64,000 nucleotides of DNA from Cherax quadricarinatus (taxonomy: Eukaryota; Arthropoda; Malacostraca; Decapoda; Parastacidae): NCBI RefSeq assembly GCF_038502225.1, contig NC_091346.1:11183420-11247419 (forward strand). The letters are read 5' to 3'. The notes under the pieces are model-generated. The model saw nothing but the letters and a program-made list of their open reading frames with translations. It made no database searches and was not told where the DNA came from. Of this stretch, positions 35,072 to 48,755 are shown in pieces. The position numbers were made by a program, and so were the translations under genes. The stretch's first letter is position 1; the number at the start of each line of letters is the position of its first letter.

Positions 35072-35088
35072 GTGTGTGTGTGTGTGTG
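35037..35088. repeat. (TG)n microsatellite
   Basis: About 26 TG units with one GCG interruption, followed by a run of G. A less regular TGTGACTGTG-rich stretch recurs at 35187-35281 inside the next CR1 fragment. Confidence 0.95.
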
Positions 35089-35700
35089 GGGGGGGACTGT
35101 GTGTGTACTCACCTAGTTGAGGTTGCGGGGGTCGAGTCCGAGCTCCTGGCCCCGAGTCCGAGCTCCTGGCCCCGAGTCCGAGCTCCTGTGTGTGTGACTG
35201 TGTGTATGTGTGTGTGTGTGTGTGTGACTGTGTGTGTGTGTGTGACTGCGTGTGTGTGTGACTGTGTATGTGTGTGTGTGTCCACTCTATTCCTTTTCCG
35301 AGAGCCTTTTCGTACCTCTTAAAGTTATGTATGGATACTGCCTCCACTACTTCATTTCTGAGTGTGTAACTGTGTCGAAACCCTTCTGTGTTACTTGCGT
35401 TACCTCGTTGTTCTGTAACCAGGTGTTATGTATAAACCCGTTCTTTTCTAGGTCCTCCAAAACTCTTGTCCTCGAAATCTTTTCCATAACTTTATATCCT
35501 ATAGATGTCAGTGACACTGGTCTGGAATTTAGTGCTGCTTATCTGTCTACGGGATCACGTTTGCTATTTTCCTGTTTCGATAGTGTTACTGAAGATTCTT
35601 GTTAGTTGCACTCGCACTATTCATCTGCTGCCTCTCTCAGGACCCAAGGAGAGATGTCATCTTGCAATTAAGAGTTTCTAGCTTTTACTTTTAACTCATA
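35089..35700 (-). mobile_element. CR1 3' end and RT remnant
   Basis: The + strand shows the decapod CR1 tail TACTCACCTAGTTGAGGTTG, then two and a half copies of a 20-bp motif (CGAGTCCGAGCTCCTGGCCC, 35133-35186), a TG-rich expansion, and minus-strand coding remnants: KVMEKISRTRVLEDLEKNGF, IHNTWLQNNEVTQV, WRQYPYIT. The EN-bearing fragment at 33916-35036 lies to its left, which is the wrong order for a single minus-strand element, so these are two separate insertions. Confidence 0.7.
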
Positions 35701-36868
35701 TATATCGTATCCCTGGTAGCCATAGCTCTTCTCTGAACCATTTTTAAATTTATTCATGTGTTTCTTCTAATAGGTGTGGCCTTAACACAACAGCTGTATA
35801 TTACAATTTTGGTCTAATATATGTTAAATCCCATTGTATGAGACACTGGCACAGAAGTTTTTTGACTACCTCTGTGAAAGAACACTAGTTTTTCAACGAC
35901 TTTGCTGGAATCGATAAATATTTTACGTTCATCACAATAGTGTTCGTAGACCAGCTCTTTCATAAGAGCTTTCACACCAGGACAGAAAATTCTCCATTCT
36001 CCAGTTGAGATCATACTGCTAAACTAGTGTGTGCGAGCACGAACATTACTTATTTCTGTTACTTCTTCTATGAGGTTTCACTCTTGTTAACGTGATGCAA
36101 GTAGTTCTACTGTTTGTTCTGATAGATGGAAGTCCCTGACAAGGTCATACAACTCTTGTAGAGTGATTGCCTGAGGTTGTTTCGAAGCCTCAGATTCTGA
36201 TGGTTCATAAAAAAATCAGTATTATAAAGTTTTTTCTCTACTATCACGTACAGTGTCACATAAAGTGCGACAGGTGTAGTGTCTCCTCACTCTGTGGCAC
36301 AAGTTTTAATGCTTGGAATATAGATGTAATCGTCTTGTTTTTCTTTGAAAGCAACCACGCTAACCATACAAAAGTGAGTCATTCAGGTGATTCCTTAGTT
36401 CTCGACACACCACTGGGGTTGTAAATGGCATTGATGTAAGTTCCCCATTCATCCCGTGTGTGGGTCCAGGGACACAAACAACTCAGCGTGTGTGTGCAGC
36501 CCGTGTTTATAGTCATCACCTATCTTGTAGCCAAGGTAGTGCTTGTTTGCAATTATGATACCATTTGTTCTGTATTTCTTTCAATGTTCTCTTTGTCAAT
36601 ATTTGCAACATTCATAGCACAAGTTGTCTGTGCTGTTCAGACATCCTCGTCTGTTCATGTTAATCTGAAATAGAAACTCAATATAAAAGAGTAAAATAAA
36701 TCGAATATAAATATGGATATGCGTATGTGGCAGAATAAAATCCAACTTACACGAAATAAATCCAATGTACATAATGAAATGTAACCTCGTGTAACTTTGA
36801 ACCTTGTGAGGGCCAGACACTTCCTGAGAAACACGCAAGGTGTGTGGTATTCATGTTTATGAATGTAA
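35701..36868. other. No recognisable gene or element
   Basis: About 1.2 kb of AT-rich sequence with only short ORFs (66 codons at 35814-36014 minus; 85 codons at 36167-36424 plus), none with a motif I know. The left part may be further CR1 decay. This is the longest stretch in the window without an assignable repeat. Confidence 0.4.
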
Positions 36869-36890
36869 TAATAATCATAATCATAATAAT

Positions 36891-36952
<62 letters not shown>

Positions 36953-37245
36953 CTTTATTACTACAAGTGCATGTACAAGGTATACAGACCATAGCTGACA
37001 TCAGTGACATACTACTATATAGAAAACTCCTTGTTATGCTGAGCATTTCCCGCAAATTATGTCAGTTTTGTCCCAGGATGCGACCCACACCAGTCCACTA
37101 ACACCCAGGTACCCATTATTACTGATGGAGAACATGGACAACCGGTGCAAGGAAACACGCCCATTGTTTCTACCCTCGCCGGGAACCGAACTCGGACTCT
37201 CGCCGTGTGAAGCGAAAGCTTTAGCCACAAGGCCATCAGCCGCAA
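36869..37245 (-). mobile_element. tRNA-derived SINE with (TAA)n tail
   Basis: On the minus strand the head carries an A-box-like TGGCTAAAGCTTTCGC and a B-box-like GAGTTCGGTTCCC within a tRNA-like 5' region (about 37245-37170). A body follows and then a 3' tail of (ATT)n, seen as (TAA)n on + at 36879-36951. I recognise this family from decapods. The + strand reads GAACCGAACTCGGACTCTC and TTAGCCACAAGGCCATCAG. Not a functional tRNA gene. Confidence 0.8.
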
Positions 37246-37259
37246 GACTTTCCTCACAG

Positions 37260-40200
37260 GTGCATTCAAGACTGACTTCAGAAGCAGAGCAAAGACTCTT
37301 ACAGGAGAGACTCTTACAGCAGAGACTCTCACAAAAAGGACTCACACAGCAGAGACTCACACAGCAGAGACTCACACAGCAGACTCACACAGCAGAGACT
37401 CACACAGCAGAGACTCTCACACAAGAGACTCACACAGCAGAGACACACACAGCAGAGACTTACACAGCAGAGACTTTCACTACAGAGATTCTCACATCAG
37501 ACTCTTACAGCAGAGAGTTTCACAACAGAGACTCTCACAGCAGAGACTCTCACAGCAGAGACTCACACAGCAGAGACTAACACAGCAGAAACTCACACAG
37601 CAGAGACTCACACAGCAGAGACTCTCACAAAGAGACTCACACGGCAGAGACTCACACAGCAGAGACTTACACAGCAGAGACTTTCACTACAGAGATTCTC
37701 AAAGCAGACTCTTACAGCAGAGACTTTCACAACAGAGACTCTCACAGCAGAGACTCTCAGAACAGAGAAACTAACAGCAAACACTCAGAAGAGAAACATT
37801 CACAGCAAACACTCAGAAAAGAGACACTCACAACAGATACTCAGAGCAGACACTCGGAACAGAGACACTCAAAGCAGACACTCAGAATATACACACTTAG
37901 AACAGACACCCAGAACAGTGACACTCAGAGAAGACATTCAGAACACTAAAACTCAGAGCAGACACTCAGGGCAGAGACACTCAGACAGAACAGAGACTCT
38001 CAGAACAGTGACACTCAAAGCAGACACTCAGAACAGAGACACTCAGAGCAGACACTCAGAACAGAAACACTCAGAGCAGGCACTCAGAACAGATATACTC
38101 AGAACATAGACACTCAGAGCAGACAATCAGAACAGAGACACTCAAAGCAGACACTCAGTACATAGACACTCGAAGTAGACACTCTCAGAGCAGACACTCA
38201 GGACAGAAACACTCAAGACAGAGATACTCAAACAGAAGCACTCAGAACAGAGACACTCAGAACACACACACTCAAAGGAGACACTTAGAACAGAGACACT
38301 CAGAGCATACACTCAGAACAGAGACACTCAGAGCAGACACTCAAAGCAGACACTCAGAACAAATACACTCAGAACAGAGACACTCAGAGCAGACACTCAG
38401 AACAGAGACACTCAGAGCAGACACTAAGAACAGAGACACTCAGAGCAGACACACAGATCAGAGACACTTAGAGCAGACACTTAGAACAGAGACTCTCAGA
38501 GCAGACATTCAGAACAGAGACATTCAAAGCAGACACCAAGAACAGAGACACTCAGAGCAGACACTCAGAGTAGACACTGAGAGCAGACACTCAGAGCAGA
38601 CACTCAGAACAGAGACACTCAAAGCAAACACTCGGAGCAGGCACTCAGAACAGACACTCAGAACAGACACACTCAGAACAGAGACACTCAGAGCAGACAC
38701 TCAGAACAGAGACACTCAAAGCAGACACTCAAAGCAGACACTCAGAACAGACACTCAGAACAGACACACTCAGAACAGAGACACTCAGAGCAGACACTCA
38801 GAACAGAGACACTCAGAGCAGACACTCAGAACAGAGACATTCAGAGCGGACACTCGGAACAGAGACACTCAGAGCAGACACTCAGAGCAGAGACATTCAG
38901 AGCAGACACTCAGAACAGAGACACTCAGAGCAGACACTCAGAACAGAGATACTCAAAGCAGACACTCAGAGCAGCCATTCAGAACAGAGTCATTCAGAGC
39001 AGACACCCTGAACAGAGACACTCAGAGCAGACACTCAGAACAAAGACACTCAGAACAGAAACACTCAGAGCAGACACTCAGAACAAAGACACTCAGAACA
39101 GACACACTCAGAACACACACACTCAAACAGGCACTTAGAACAGAGACACTCAGAGCAGACACTCAGAACAGAGACATTCAGAGCAGACACCCAGAACAGA
39201 GACACTCAGAGCATACACTCAGAACAGAGACACTCAGAACAGAGACACTCAGAGCAGACACTCAGAGCAAACACTAAGAACAGAGACACTCAGAGCAGAC
39301 ACACAGAGCAGAGACACTTAAACTCAAAACAGACACTCAAAGCAGACACTCAGAACAGACATTCAGAACAGACACACTCAGAACAGAGACACTCAGAGCA
39401 GACACTCAGAACAGAGACACTCAGAGCAGACACTCAGAACAGATACACTCAGAGCGGACACTCGGAACAGAGACACTCAGAGCAGACACTCAGAGCAGAG
39501 ACATTCAGAGCAGACACTCAGGACAGAGACACTCAGAGCAGACACTCAGAACAGAGACACTCAAAGCAGACACTCAGAGCAGCCATTCAGAACAGAGTCA
39601 TTCAGAGCAGACACCCTGAACAGAGACACTCAGAGCAGACACTCAGAACAAAGACACTCAGAACAGAGACACTCAGAGCAGACACTCAGAACAAAGACAC
39701 TCAGAACAGACACACTCAGAACACACACTCAAACAGGCACTTAGAACAGAGACACTCAGAGCAGACACTCAGAAGAGAGACATTCAGAGCAGACACCCAG
39801 AACAGAGACACTCAGAGCATACACTCAGAACAGAGACACTCAGAACAGAGACACTCAGAGCAGACACTCAGAACAGAGACACTCAGAGCAGACACTCAGA
39901 ACAGAGACACTCAGAGCAAACACTAAGAACAGAGACACTCAGAGCAGACACACAGAGCAGAGACACTTAAAGCAGATACTTAGAACAGAGACTCTCAGAG
40001 CAGACATTCAGAACAGAGACATTCAAAGCAGACACCCTGAACAGGGACACTCAGAGCAGACACTCAGAACAGAGACACTCAAAGCAGACACCCGGAGAAG
40101 GAACTCAGAACAGAGACATTCAGAGCAGACACCCAGAACAGAGACACTCATAGCAGACACTCAGAACAGAGACACTCAGAGCAGACACTCAAAGCAGACA

Positions 40201-41178
40201 CTCAGAGCAGACACTCAGAACAGACACACTCAGAACAGAGACACTCAGAGCAGACACTCAGAACAGAGACACTCAGAGCGGACACTCGGAACAGAGACAC
40301 TCAGAGCAGACACTCAGAGCAGAGACACTTTGAACAGAGACACTCAGAGCAGACACTTAGAACAGAGACACTAAGAACAGACATTCAGAACAGAGACATT
40401 CAGAGCAGACACCCAGAACAGAGACACTCAGAGCAGACGCTCAGAACAGAGACTCTAAGAGCAGACACTCAGAACAGACACACTCAGAGCAGACACTCGG
40501 AACAGAGACATTCAGAGCAGACACACTCAGAGCAGACACACTCAGAGCAGACACACTCAGAACAGACACATAGAACAGAGACACTCAGAGCAGATATTCA
40601 GAAGAGACACATTCAGAGCAGACACCCAGAACAGACACATTCAGAGCTGACACTCAGAACAGAGACACTCAAAGAAGTCACTCAAAGCAAACACTCAGAG
40701 CAGACACTCAAAGCAGACACTCAGAGCAGACACTCAGAACAAAGGCACTCAGAACAGAGACACTCAGAGCACACACTCGGAACAGAGACACTCAGAGCAG
40801 ACATTCAGAACAGAGACATTCAAAGCAGACACCCAGAACAGAGACACTCAGAGCAGACACTCGGAACAGAGACACTCAGAGCAGACACTCGGAACAGACA
40901 CTCAGAACAGAGACACTCAGAACAGAGACACTCAGAGCAGACACTCGGAACAGACACTCAGAACAGAGACACTCAGAACAGAGACACTCAGAGCAGACAC
41001 TCAGAGCAGACACTCAGAGCAGACACTCAGAGCAGACACTCAGAGCAGACACTCAGAGCAGATACTCAGAGCAGACACTCAGAGCAGACACTCAGAGCAG
41101 ACACTCAGAGCAGACACTCAGAGCAGACACTCAGAGCAGACACTCAGAGCAGACACTCAGAGCAGACACTCAGAGACT
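37260..41178. repeat. 13/15-bp minisatellite, about 280 units
   Basis: Left part (37290-37760): 15-bp units CAGCAGAGACTCACA with insertions. Remainder: alternating 13-bp AGCAGACACTCAG and 15-bp AACAGAGACACTCAG units, ending in a pure run of the 13-bp unit (40990-41175). A block of about 600 bp is duplicated: the marker AGACACCCTGAACAG lies at 39001 and again at 39609. No long ORFs arise because the units are not in frame. Confidence 0.95.
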
Positions 41179-41649
41179 GTCAAACACTCAGACACACATT
41201 AGTGTTGATTTACCAACAACTTCAGACTTCTATATTAACATAAAGCTTTCCAGAATGTTTAATTTCAATAATTAAGTTTATATTTGTTTAAATTATATAA
41301 CTTTATTTAAAATTGATAATTTATATTATCTGTTTTTCGTGGTTCGTACGTCAGTTTGCGTGCGGCCAGCAGTAACAGCCTGGTTGATCAGATCCTGATG
41401 AACCATGAGGCCTGGTCTCAGACCGACCCCTGGGGGCGCTGACCCCCAAAATCCTCTCCAGGTAAACTCCAGGAGGTTAGAAAATTAATTCCATAATACA
41501 ATGACTCTGGACTCATCCCCTTAATTATATTTACATTATAATTTACACATTTACACAAGCTTGGTACAGCGATATATAACTTTGTTTATAATGAAGTGTT
41601 GACATGACTTTCACAGCTGGTCATTATATTCAGTCTTAATGAGAATACA
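41179..41649. other. Unique AT-rich spacer containing a partial decapod repeat
   Basis: Non-coding sequence between two arrays. 41336-41484 is a minus-strand, diverged copy of the ACCTGGAGG repeat at 21880-22097 (GCGTGCGGCCAGCAGTAACA, CCTGGTTGATCAGATCCTGA, ending CCAGGTAAACTCCAGGAGGT). Nothing else recognised. Confidence 0.7.
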
Positions 41650-44600
41650 CAGTGACTGTCACTATCATTACTGCTGGATCTCACCATCACTGCTGCCAGA
41701 TGTCACCATCATTACTGTCAGCTGTCACCATCATTACTGCCAGATGTCACCATCATTACTGCCAGCTGGCAACATCATTACTGCCAGCTGTCACCATCAT
41801 TACTGCCAGATGTCACCATCATTACTGCCAGATGTCACCATCATTACTGCCAGATGTCACCATCTTTACTGTCAGCTGTCACCATCATTACTGCCACCTG
41901 GCAACATCATTACTGCCAGCTGTCACCATCATTACTGCCAGATGTCACCATCATTACTGCCAGATGTCACCATCATTACTGGCAGCTGTCACCATCATTA
42001 CTGCCAGCTGGCAACATCATTACTGCCAGCTGTCAACATCATTACTGTCAGCTGTCACCATCATTACTGTCAGCTGTCACCATCATTACTGCCAGATGTC
42101 ACCATCATTACTGCCAGCTGTCACCATCATTACTGTCAGCTGTCACCATCATTACTGCCAGCTGGCAACATCATTACTTCCAGCTGTCACCATCATTACT
42201 GCCAGATGTCACCATCATTACTGCCAGATGTCACCATCATTACTGCCAGCTGTCACCATCATTTCTGCCAGCTGTCACCATCATTTCTGCCAGGTGTCAA
42301 CATCATTACTGCCAGCTGTCACCATCATTACTGCCAGATGTCACCATCATTACTGTCAGCTGTCGCCATCATTACTGCCAGCTGTCACCATCATTACTGC
42401 CAGCTGGCAACATCATTACTGCCAGCTGTCACCATCATAACTGCCAGCTGTCACCATTATTACTGTCAGCTGTCACCATCATTACTGCCAGCTGTCACCA
42501 TCATTACTGACAACTGTCACCATCGTTACTGCCAGCTGTCACCAACATTACTGCTAACTGTCACCATCATTACTGCCAACTGTCACCATCATAACTGTCA
42601 GCTGTCACCATCATTACTGTCAGCTGTCACCATCATTACTGTCAGCTGTCACCATCATTACTGCCAGCTGTCACCATCATTACTGCCAGATGTCACCAGC
42701 ATTACTGCCAGATGTCACCATCATTACTGCCAGCTGTCACCATCATTTCTGCCAGCTGTCACCATCATTTCTGCCAGGTGTCAACATCATTACTGCCAGC
42801 TGTCACCATCATTACTGCCAGATGTCACCATCATTACTGTCAGCTGTCGCCATCATTACTGCCAGCTGTCACCATCATTACTGCCAGCTGGCAACATCAT
42901 TACTGCCAGCTGTCACCATCATAACTGCCAGATGTCACCATCATTACTGCCAGATGTCACCATCATTACTGCCAGCTGTCACCATCATTACTGACAACTG
43001 TCACCATCATTACTGCCAGCTGTCACCAACATTACTGCTAACTGTCACCATCATTACTGCCAACTGTCACCATCATAACTGTCAGCTGTCACCATCATTA
43101 CTGTCAGCTGTCACCATCATTACTGCCAGCTGTCACCATCATTACTGCCAACTGTCACCATCATTACTGCCAGCTGTCACCATCAATACTGTCAGCCGTC
43201 ACCATCATTACTGCCAGCTGTCACCATCATTACTGTCAGCTGACACCATCATTACTGCCAGCTGTCACCATCATTACTGCCAGCTGTCAATATCATTTCT
43301 GCCAGCTGTCACCATCATTACTGCCAGCTGTCCCCATCATTACTGCCACCTGTCACCATCATTACTGACAGCTGTCACCATCATTACTGCCACCTGTCAC
43401 CATCATTACTGTCAGCTGTCACCATCGTTACTGCCAGATGTCACCATCATTACTGCAAGCTGGCAACATCATTACTGCCAGCTGTCACCATCATTACTGC
43501 CAGATGTCACCATCATTACTGCCAGATGTCACCATCATTACTGCCAGATGTCACCATCTTTACTGTCAGCTGTCACCATCATTACTGCCACCTTGCAACA
43601 TCATTACTGCCAGCTGTCACCATCATTACTGCCAGATGTCACCATCATTACTGCCAGATGTCACCATCATTACTAGCAGCTGTCACCATCATTACTGCCA
43701 GCTGGCAACATCATTACTGCCAGCTGTCACCATCATTACTGTCAGCTGTCACCATCATTACTGTCAGCTGTCACCATCATTACTGCCAGATGTCACCATC
43801 ATTACTGCCAGATGTCACCATCATTACTGTCAGCTGTCGCCATCATTACTGCCAGCTGTCACCATCATTACTGCCAGCTGGCAACATCATTACTGCCAGC
43901 TGTCACCATCATAACTGCCAGATGTCACCACCATTACTGCCAGATGTCACCATCATTACTGCCAGCTGTCACCATCATTACTGCCAGCTGTCACCATCAT
44001 TACTGCCAGATGTCACCATCTTTACTGTCAGCTGTCACCATCATTACTGCCACCTTGCAACATCATTACTGCCAGCTGTCACCATCATTACTGCCAGATG
44101 TCACCATCATTACTGCCAGATGTCACCATCATTACTGGCAGCTGTCACCATCATTACTGCCAGCTGGCAACATCATTACTGCCAGCTGTCAACATCATTA
44201 CTGTCAGCTGTCACCATCATTACTGTCAGCTGTCACCATCATTACTGCCAGATGTCACCATCATTACTGCCAGCTGTCACCATCATTACTGTCAGCTGTC
44301 ACCATCATTACTGCCAGCTGGCAACATCATTACTGCCAGCTGTCACCATCATTACTGCCAGATGTCACCATCATTACTGCCAGATGTCACCATCATTACT
44401 GCCAGCTGTCACCATCATTTCTGCCAGCTGTCACCATCATTTCTGCCAGGTGTCAACATCATTACTGCCAGCTGTCACCATCATTACTGCCAGATGTCAC
44501 CATCATTACTGTCAGCTGTCGCCATCATTACTGCCAGCTGTCACCATCATTACTGCCAGCTGGCAACATCATTACTGCCAGCTGTCACCATCATAACTGC

Positions 44601-47600
44601 CAGCTGTCACCATCATTACTGTCAGCTGTCACCATCATTACTGCCAGCTGTCACCATCATTACTGACAACTGTCACCATCGTTACTGCCAGCTGTCACCA
44701 ACATTACTGCTAACTGTCACCATCATTACTGCCAACTGTCACCATCATAACTGTCAGCTGTCACCATCATTACTGTCAGCTGTCACCATCATTACTGTCA
44801 GCTGTCACCATCATTACTGCCAGCTGTCACCATCATTACTGCCAGATGTCACCAGCATTACTGCCAGATGTCACCATCATTACTGCCAGCTGTCACCATC
44901 ATTTCTGCCAGCTGTCACCATCATTTCTGCCAGGTGTCAACATCATTACTGCCAGCTGTCACCATCATTACTGCCAGATGTCACCATAATTACTGTCAGC
45001 TGTCGCCATCATTACTGCCAGCTGTCACCATCATTACTGCCAGCTGGCAACATCATTACTGCCAGCTGTCACCATCATAACTGCCAGATGTCACCATCAT
45101 TACTGCCAGATGTCACCATCATTACTGCCAGCTGTCACCATCATTACTGACAACTGTCACCATCATTACTGCCAGCTGTCACCAACATTACTGCTAACTG
45201 TCACCATCATTACTGCCAACTGTCACCATCATAACTGTCAGCTGTCACCATCATTACTGTCAGCTGTCACCATCATTACTGCCAGCTGTCACCATCATTA
45301 CTGCCAACTGTCACCATCATTACTGCCAGCTGTCACCATCAATACTGTCAGCCGTCACCATCATTACTGCCAGCTGTCACCATCATTACTGTCAGCTGAC
45401 ACCATCATTACTGCCAGCTGTCACCATCATTACTGCCAGCTGTCAATATCATTTCTGCCAGCTGTCACCATCATTACTGCCAGCTGTCCCCATCATTACT
45501 GCCACCTGTCACCATCATTACTGCCAGCTGTCACCATCATTACTGCCACCTGTCACCATCATTACTGTCAGCTGTCACCATCGTTACTGCCAGATGTCAC
45601 CATCATTACTGCCAGCTGGCAACATCATTACTGCCAGCTGTCACCATCATTACTGCCAGATGTCACCATCATTACTGCCAGATGTCACCATCATTACTGC
45701 CAGATGTCACCATCTTTACTGTCAGCTGTCACCATCATTACTGCCACCTTGCAACATCATTACTGCCAGCTGTCACCATCATTACTGCCAGCTGTCACCA
45801 TCATTACTGCCAGATGTCACCATCATTACTGGCAGCTGTCACCATCATTACTGCCAGCTGGCAACATCATTACTGCCAGCTGTCACCATCATTACTGTCA
45901 GCTGTCACCATCATTACTGCCAGATGTCACCATCATTACTGCCAGCTGTCACCATCATTACTGTCAGCTGTCACCATCATTACTGCCAGCTGGCAACATC
46001 ATTACTGCCAGCAGTCACCATCATTACTGCCAGATGTCACCATCATTACTGCCAGATGTCACCATCATTACTGTCAGCTGTCGCCATCATTACTGCCAGC
46101 TGTCACCATCATTACTGCCAGCTGGCAACATCATTACTGCCAGCTGTCACCATCATAACTGCCAGATGTCACCATCATTACTGCCAGATGTCACCATCAT
46201 TACTGCCAGCTGTCACCATCATTACTGACAACTGTCACCATCATTACTGCCAGCTGTCACCAACATTACTGCTAACTGTCACCATCATTACTGCCAACTG
46301 TCACCATCATAACTGTCAGCTGTCACCATCATTACTGTCAGCTGTCACCATCATTACTGTCAGCTGTCACCATCATTACTGCCAGCTGTCACCATCATTA
46401 CTGCCAGATGTCACCATCATTACTGCCAGATGTCACCATCATTACTGCCAGCTGTCACCATCATTTCTGCCAGCTGTCACCATCATTTCTGCCAGGTGTC
46501 AACATCATTACTGCCAACTGTCACCATCATTACTGCCAGCTGTCACCATCAATACTGTCAGCCGTCACCATCATTACTGCCAGCTGTCACCATCATTACT
46601 GTCAGCTGACACCATCATTACTGCCAGCTGTCACCATCATTACTGCCAGCTGTCAATATCATTTCTGCCAGCTGTCACCATCATTACTGCCAGCTGTCGC
46701 CATCATTACTGCCACCTGTCACCATCATTACTGCCAGCTGTCACCATCATTACTGCCACCTGTCACCATCATTACTGCCAGCTGTCACCATCATTACTGC
46801 CAGCTGTCACCATCATTACTGCCAACTGTCACCATCATTACTGTCAGCTGCCACCATCATTACTGTCAGCTGTCACCATCTTTACTGCCAGCTGTCATTA
46901 TCATTACTGCCAACTGTCACCATCATTACTGCCAGGTGTCACCATCATTACTATCAGCCGTCACCATCATTACTGCCAGCTGTCACCATCATTACTGTCA
47001 GCTGTCACCATCATTACTGTCAGCTGTCACCATCATTACTGCCAGCTGTCACCATCATTTCTGCCAGCTGTCACCATCATTACCGCCAGGTATCACCATC
47101 ATTACTGCCAGGTGTCACCATTATTACTGCCAGCTGTCACCATCATTACTGCCAGCTGTCACCATCATTACTGCCAGCTGTCAACATCATTACTGCCAGC
47201 TGTCACCATCATAACTGCCAGGTGTCAACATCATTACTGCCAGCTGTCACCATCATTACTGCAAGCTGTCACCATCATTACTGCCAGGTGTCACCATCAT
47301 TACTGCCAGCTGTCACCATCATTACTGCCAGGTGTCACCATCATTACTGCCAGCTGTCGCCATCATTACTTACAGATGTCACCATCATTATTGACAACTG
47401 TCACCATCATTACTGCCACCTGTCACCATCATTACTGCCACCTGTCGCCATCATTACTGCCACCTGTCTCCATCATTACTGCCACCTGTCACCATCATTA
47501 CTGCCACCTGTCAGCATCATTACTGCCAGCTGTTGTCATCATTACTGACAGCTGTCACCATCATTACTGCCAGATGTCACCATCATTATTGACAACTGTC

Positions 47601-48536
47601 ACCATCATTACTGCCACCTGTCACCATCATTACTGCCACCTGTCACCATCATTACTGCCACCTGTCACCATCATTACTGCCAGCTATTGCCATCATTACT
47701 GACAAATGTCACCATCATTAGTGCCAGCAGTCACCATCATTACTGCCAGCTGTCACCATTACTGCCACCTGTCACCATCATTACTGTCACCTGTCACCAT
47801 CATTACTGCCACCTGTCACCATCATTACTGCCAGCTGATGCCATCTTTAGTGACAACTGTCACCATCATTACTGCCACCTGTCACCATCTTTACTTCCAC
47901 TTGTCGTAATCATTACTGCCAGCTGTCACCATCATTACTGACAACTGTCACCATCATTACTGCCAGCTGATGCCATCATTACTCACAACTGTCACCATCA
48001 TTACTGCCAGCTGTCACCATCATTACTGCCACCTGTCTCCATCATTACTGCCACCTGTCACCATCATTACTGCCAGCTGATGCCATCATTACTGACAACT
48101 GTCACCATCATTACTGCCACCTGTCACCATCATTACTGCCACCTGTCGTAATCATTACTGACAGCTGTCACCATCATTACTGACAACTGTCACCATCATT
48201 ACTGCCAGCTGTCACCATCATTACTGCCAGCTGTCACCATCATTACTGCCAGCTGTCACCATCATTACTGACAACTGTCACCATCATTACTGCCAGCTGT
48301 CACCATCATTACTGCCAGCTGTCACCATCATTACTGACAACTGTCACCATCATTACTGCCAGCTGTCACCATCATTACTGCCAGCTGTCAACATCGTTAC
48401 TGACAACTGTCACCATCATTACTGCCAGCTGTCACCATCATTACTGCCAGCTGTCAACATCATTACTGACAACTGTCACCATCATTACTGCCAGCTGTCA
48501 CCATCATTACTGCCAGCTGTCAACATCATTACTGAC
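41650..48536. repeat. 22-bp minisatellite, about 313 units
   Basis: The unit reads CACCATCATTACTG followed by CCAGCTGT. Main variants replace CAGCTG with CAGATG, CACCTG, CAACTG or CAGGTG, and CCAGCTGTC with CCAGCTGGC. Three units make 22 codons without a stop in any + frame, producing ORFs up to 702 codons rich in H, S, L and P that are not genes. Toward the right (47.7-48.5 kb) the CAACTG and CACCTG forms dominate. It ends in GACAATACACAAATAACCC of a Penelope-type tail. Confidence 0.97.
41860..46170. repeat. Higher-order tandem duplication in the 22-bp array, period 2156 bp
   Basis: The rare unit CATCTTTACT occurs at 41861, 43555, 44017 and 45711; 44017-41861 and 45711-43555 are both 2156. 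The rare unit CAGGTGTCAAC occurs at 42291, 42775, 44447 and 44931; again the spacings 42291-44447 and 42775-44931 are both 2156. 2156 equals 98 units of 22 bp. A further, less exact partial copy begins after about 46.2 kb (marker at 46493). Confidence 0.9.
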
Positions 48537-48539
48537 AAT

Positions 48540-48660
48540 ACACAAATAACCCGCACATAAAAGAGAGAAGCTTACGACGACGTTTCGGTCCGACTTGGAC
48601 CATTGACAAAGTCACACTAACAGAGGTGGAGCAGGACGGCTATATATAGGCAGGAAGAGG
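48540..48660 (-). mobile_element. Penelope-type tail, hammerhead-like family 2
   Basis: On the minus strand: GACTTTGTCAATGGTCC, AAGTC, GGACC, GAAACGTCGTCGTAAGC. GGTCC and GGACC form a stem directly before GAAAC, like hammerhead stem II, and GAAAC is followed by GTCGTC, which could close helix III and offer a GUC cleavage site. The expected CTGANGA is TTGTCAA here. It is followed by ATATATAGGCAGGAAGAGG and a TAG microsatellite, the same order as in the 422-bp units at 52-56 kb. Confidence 0.55.
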
Positions 48661-48665
48661 TGGAG

Positions 48666-48666
<1 letters not shown>

Positions 48667-48755
<89 letters not shown>
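48667..48755. repeat. (TAG)n microsatellite
   Basis: About 29 TAG triplets. The 422-bp Penelope-tail units at 52-56 kb carry four TAG triplets at the equivalent place, so this is probably an expansion of that internal tract. Confidence 0.95.

Noticed and set aside
36844..37101. Poly-isoleucine ORF; likewise poly-serine, poly-leucine and poly-lysine ORFs at 48907-49326
   Set aside because: Translations of (TAA)n and (GAA)n microsatellites.
37170..37245. Possible tRNA gene on the minus strand
   Set aside because: tRNA-like head of a SINE with a (TAA)n tail.
37059..37580. 173-codon ORF
   Set aside because: Runs from the SINE into the 15-bp AGAGACTCACACAGC array; no protein feature.
41639..47702. 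Histidine-rich ORFs up to 702 codons
   Set aside because: The 22-bp unit has no stop in any + frame; the reading is a 22-residue cycle.
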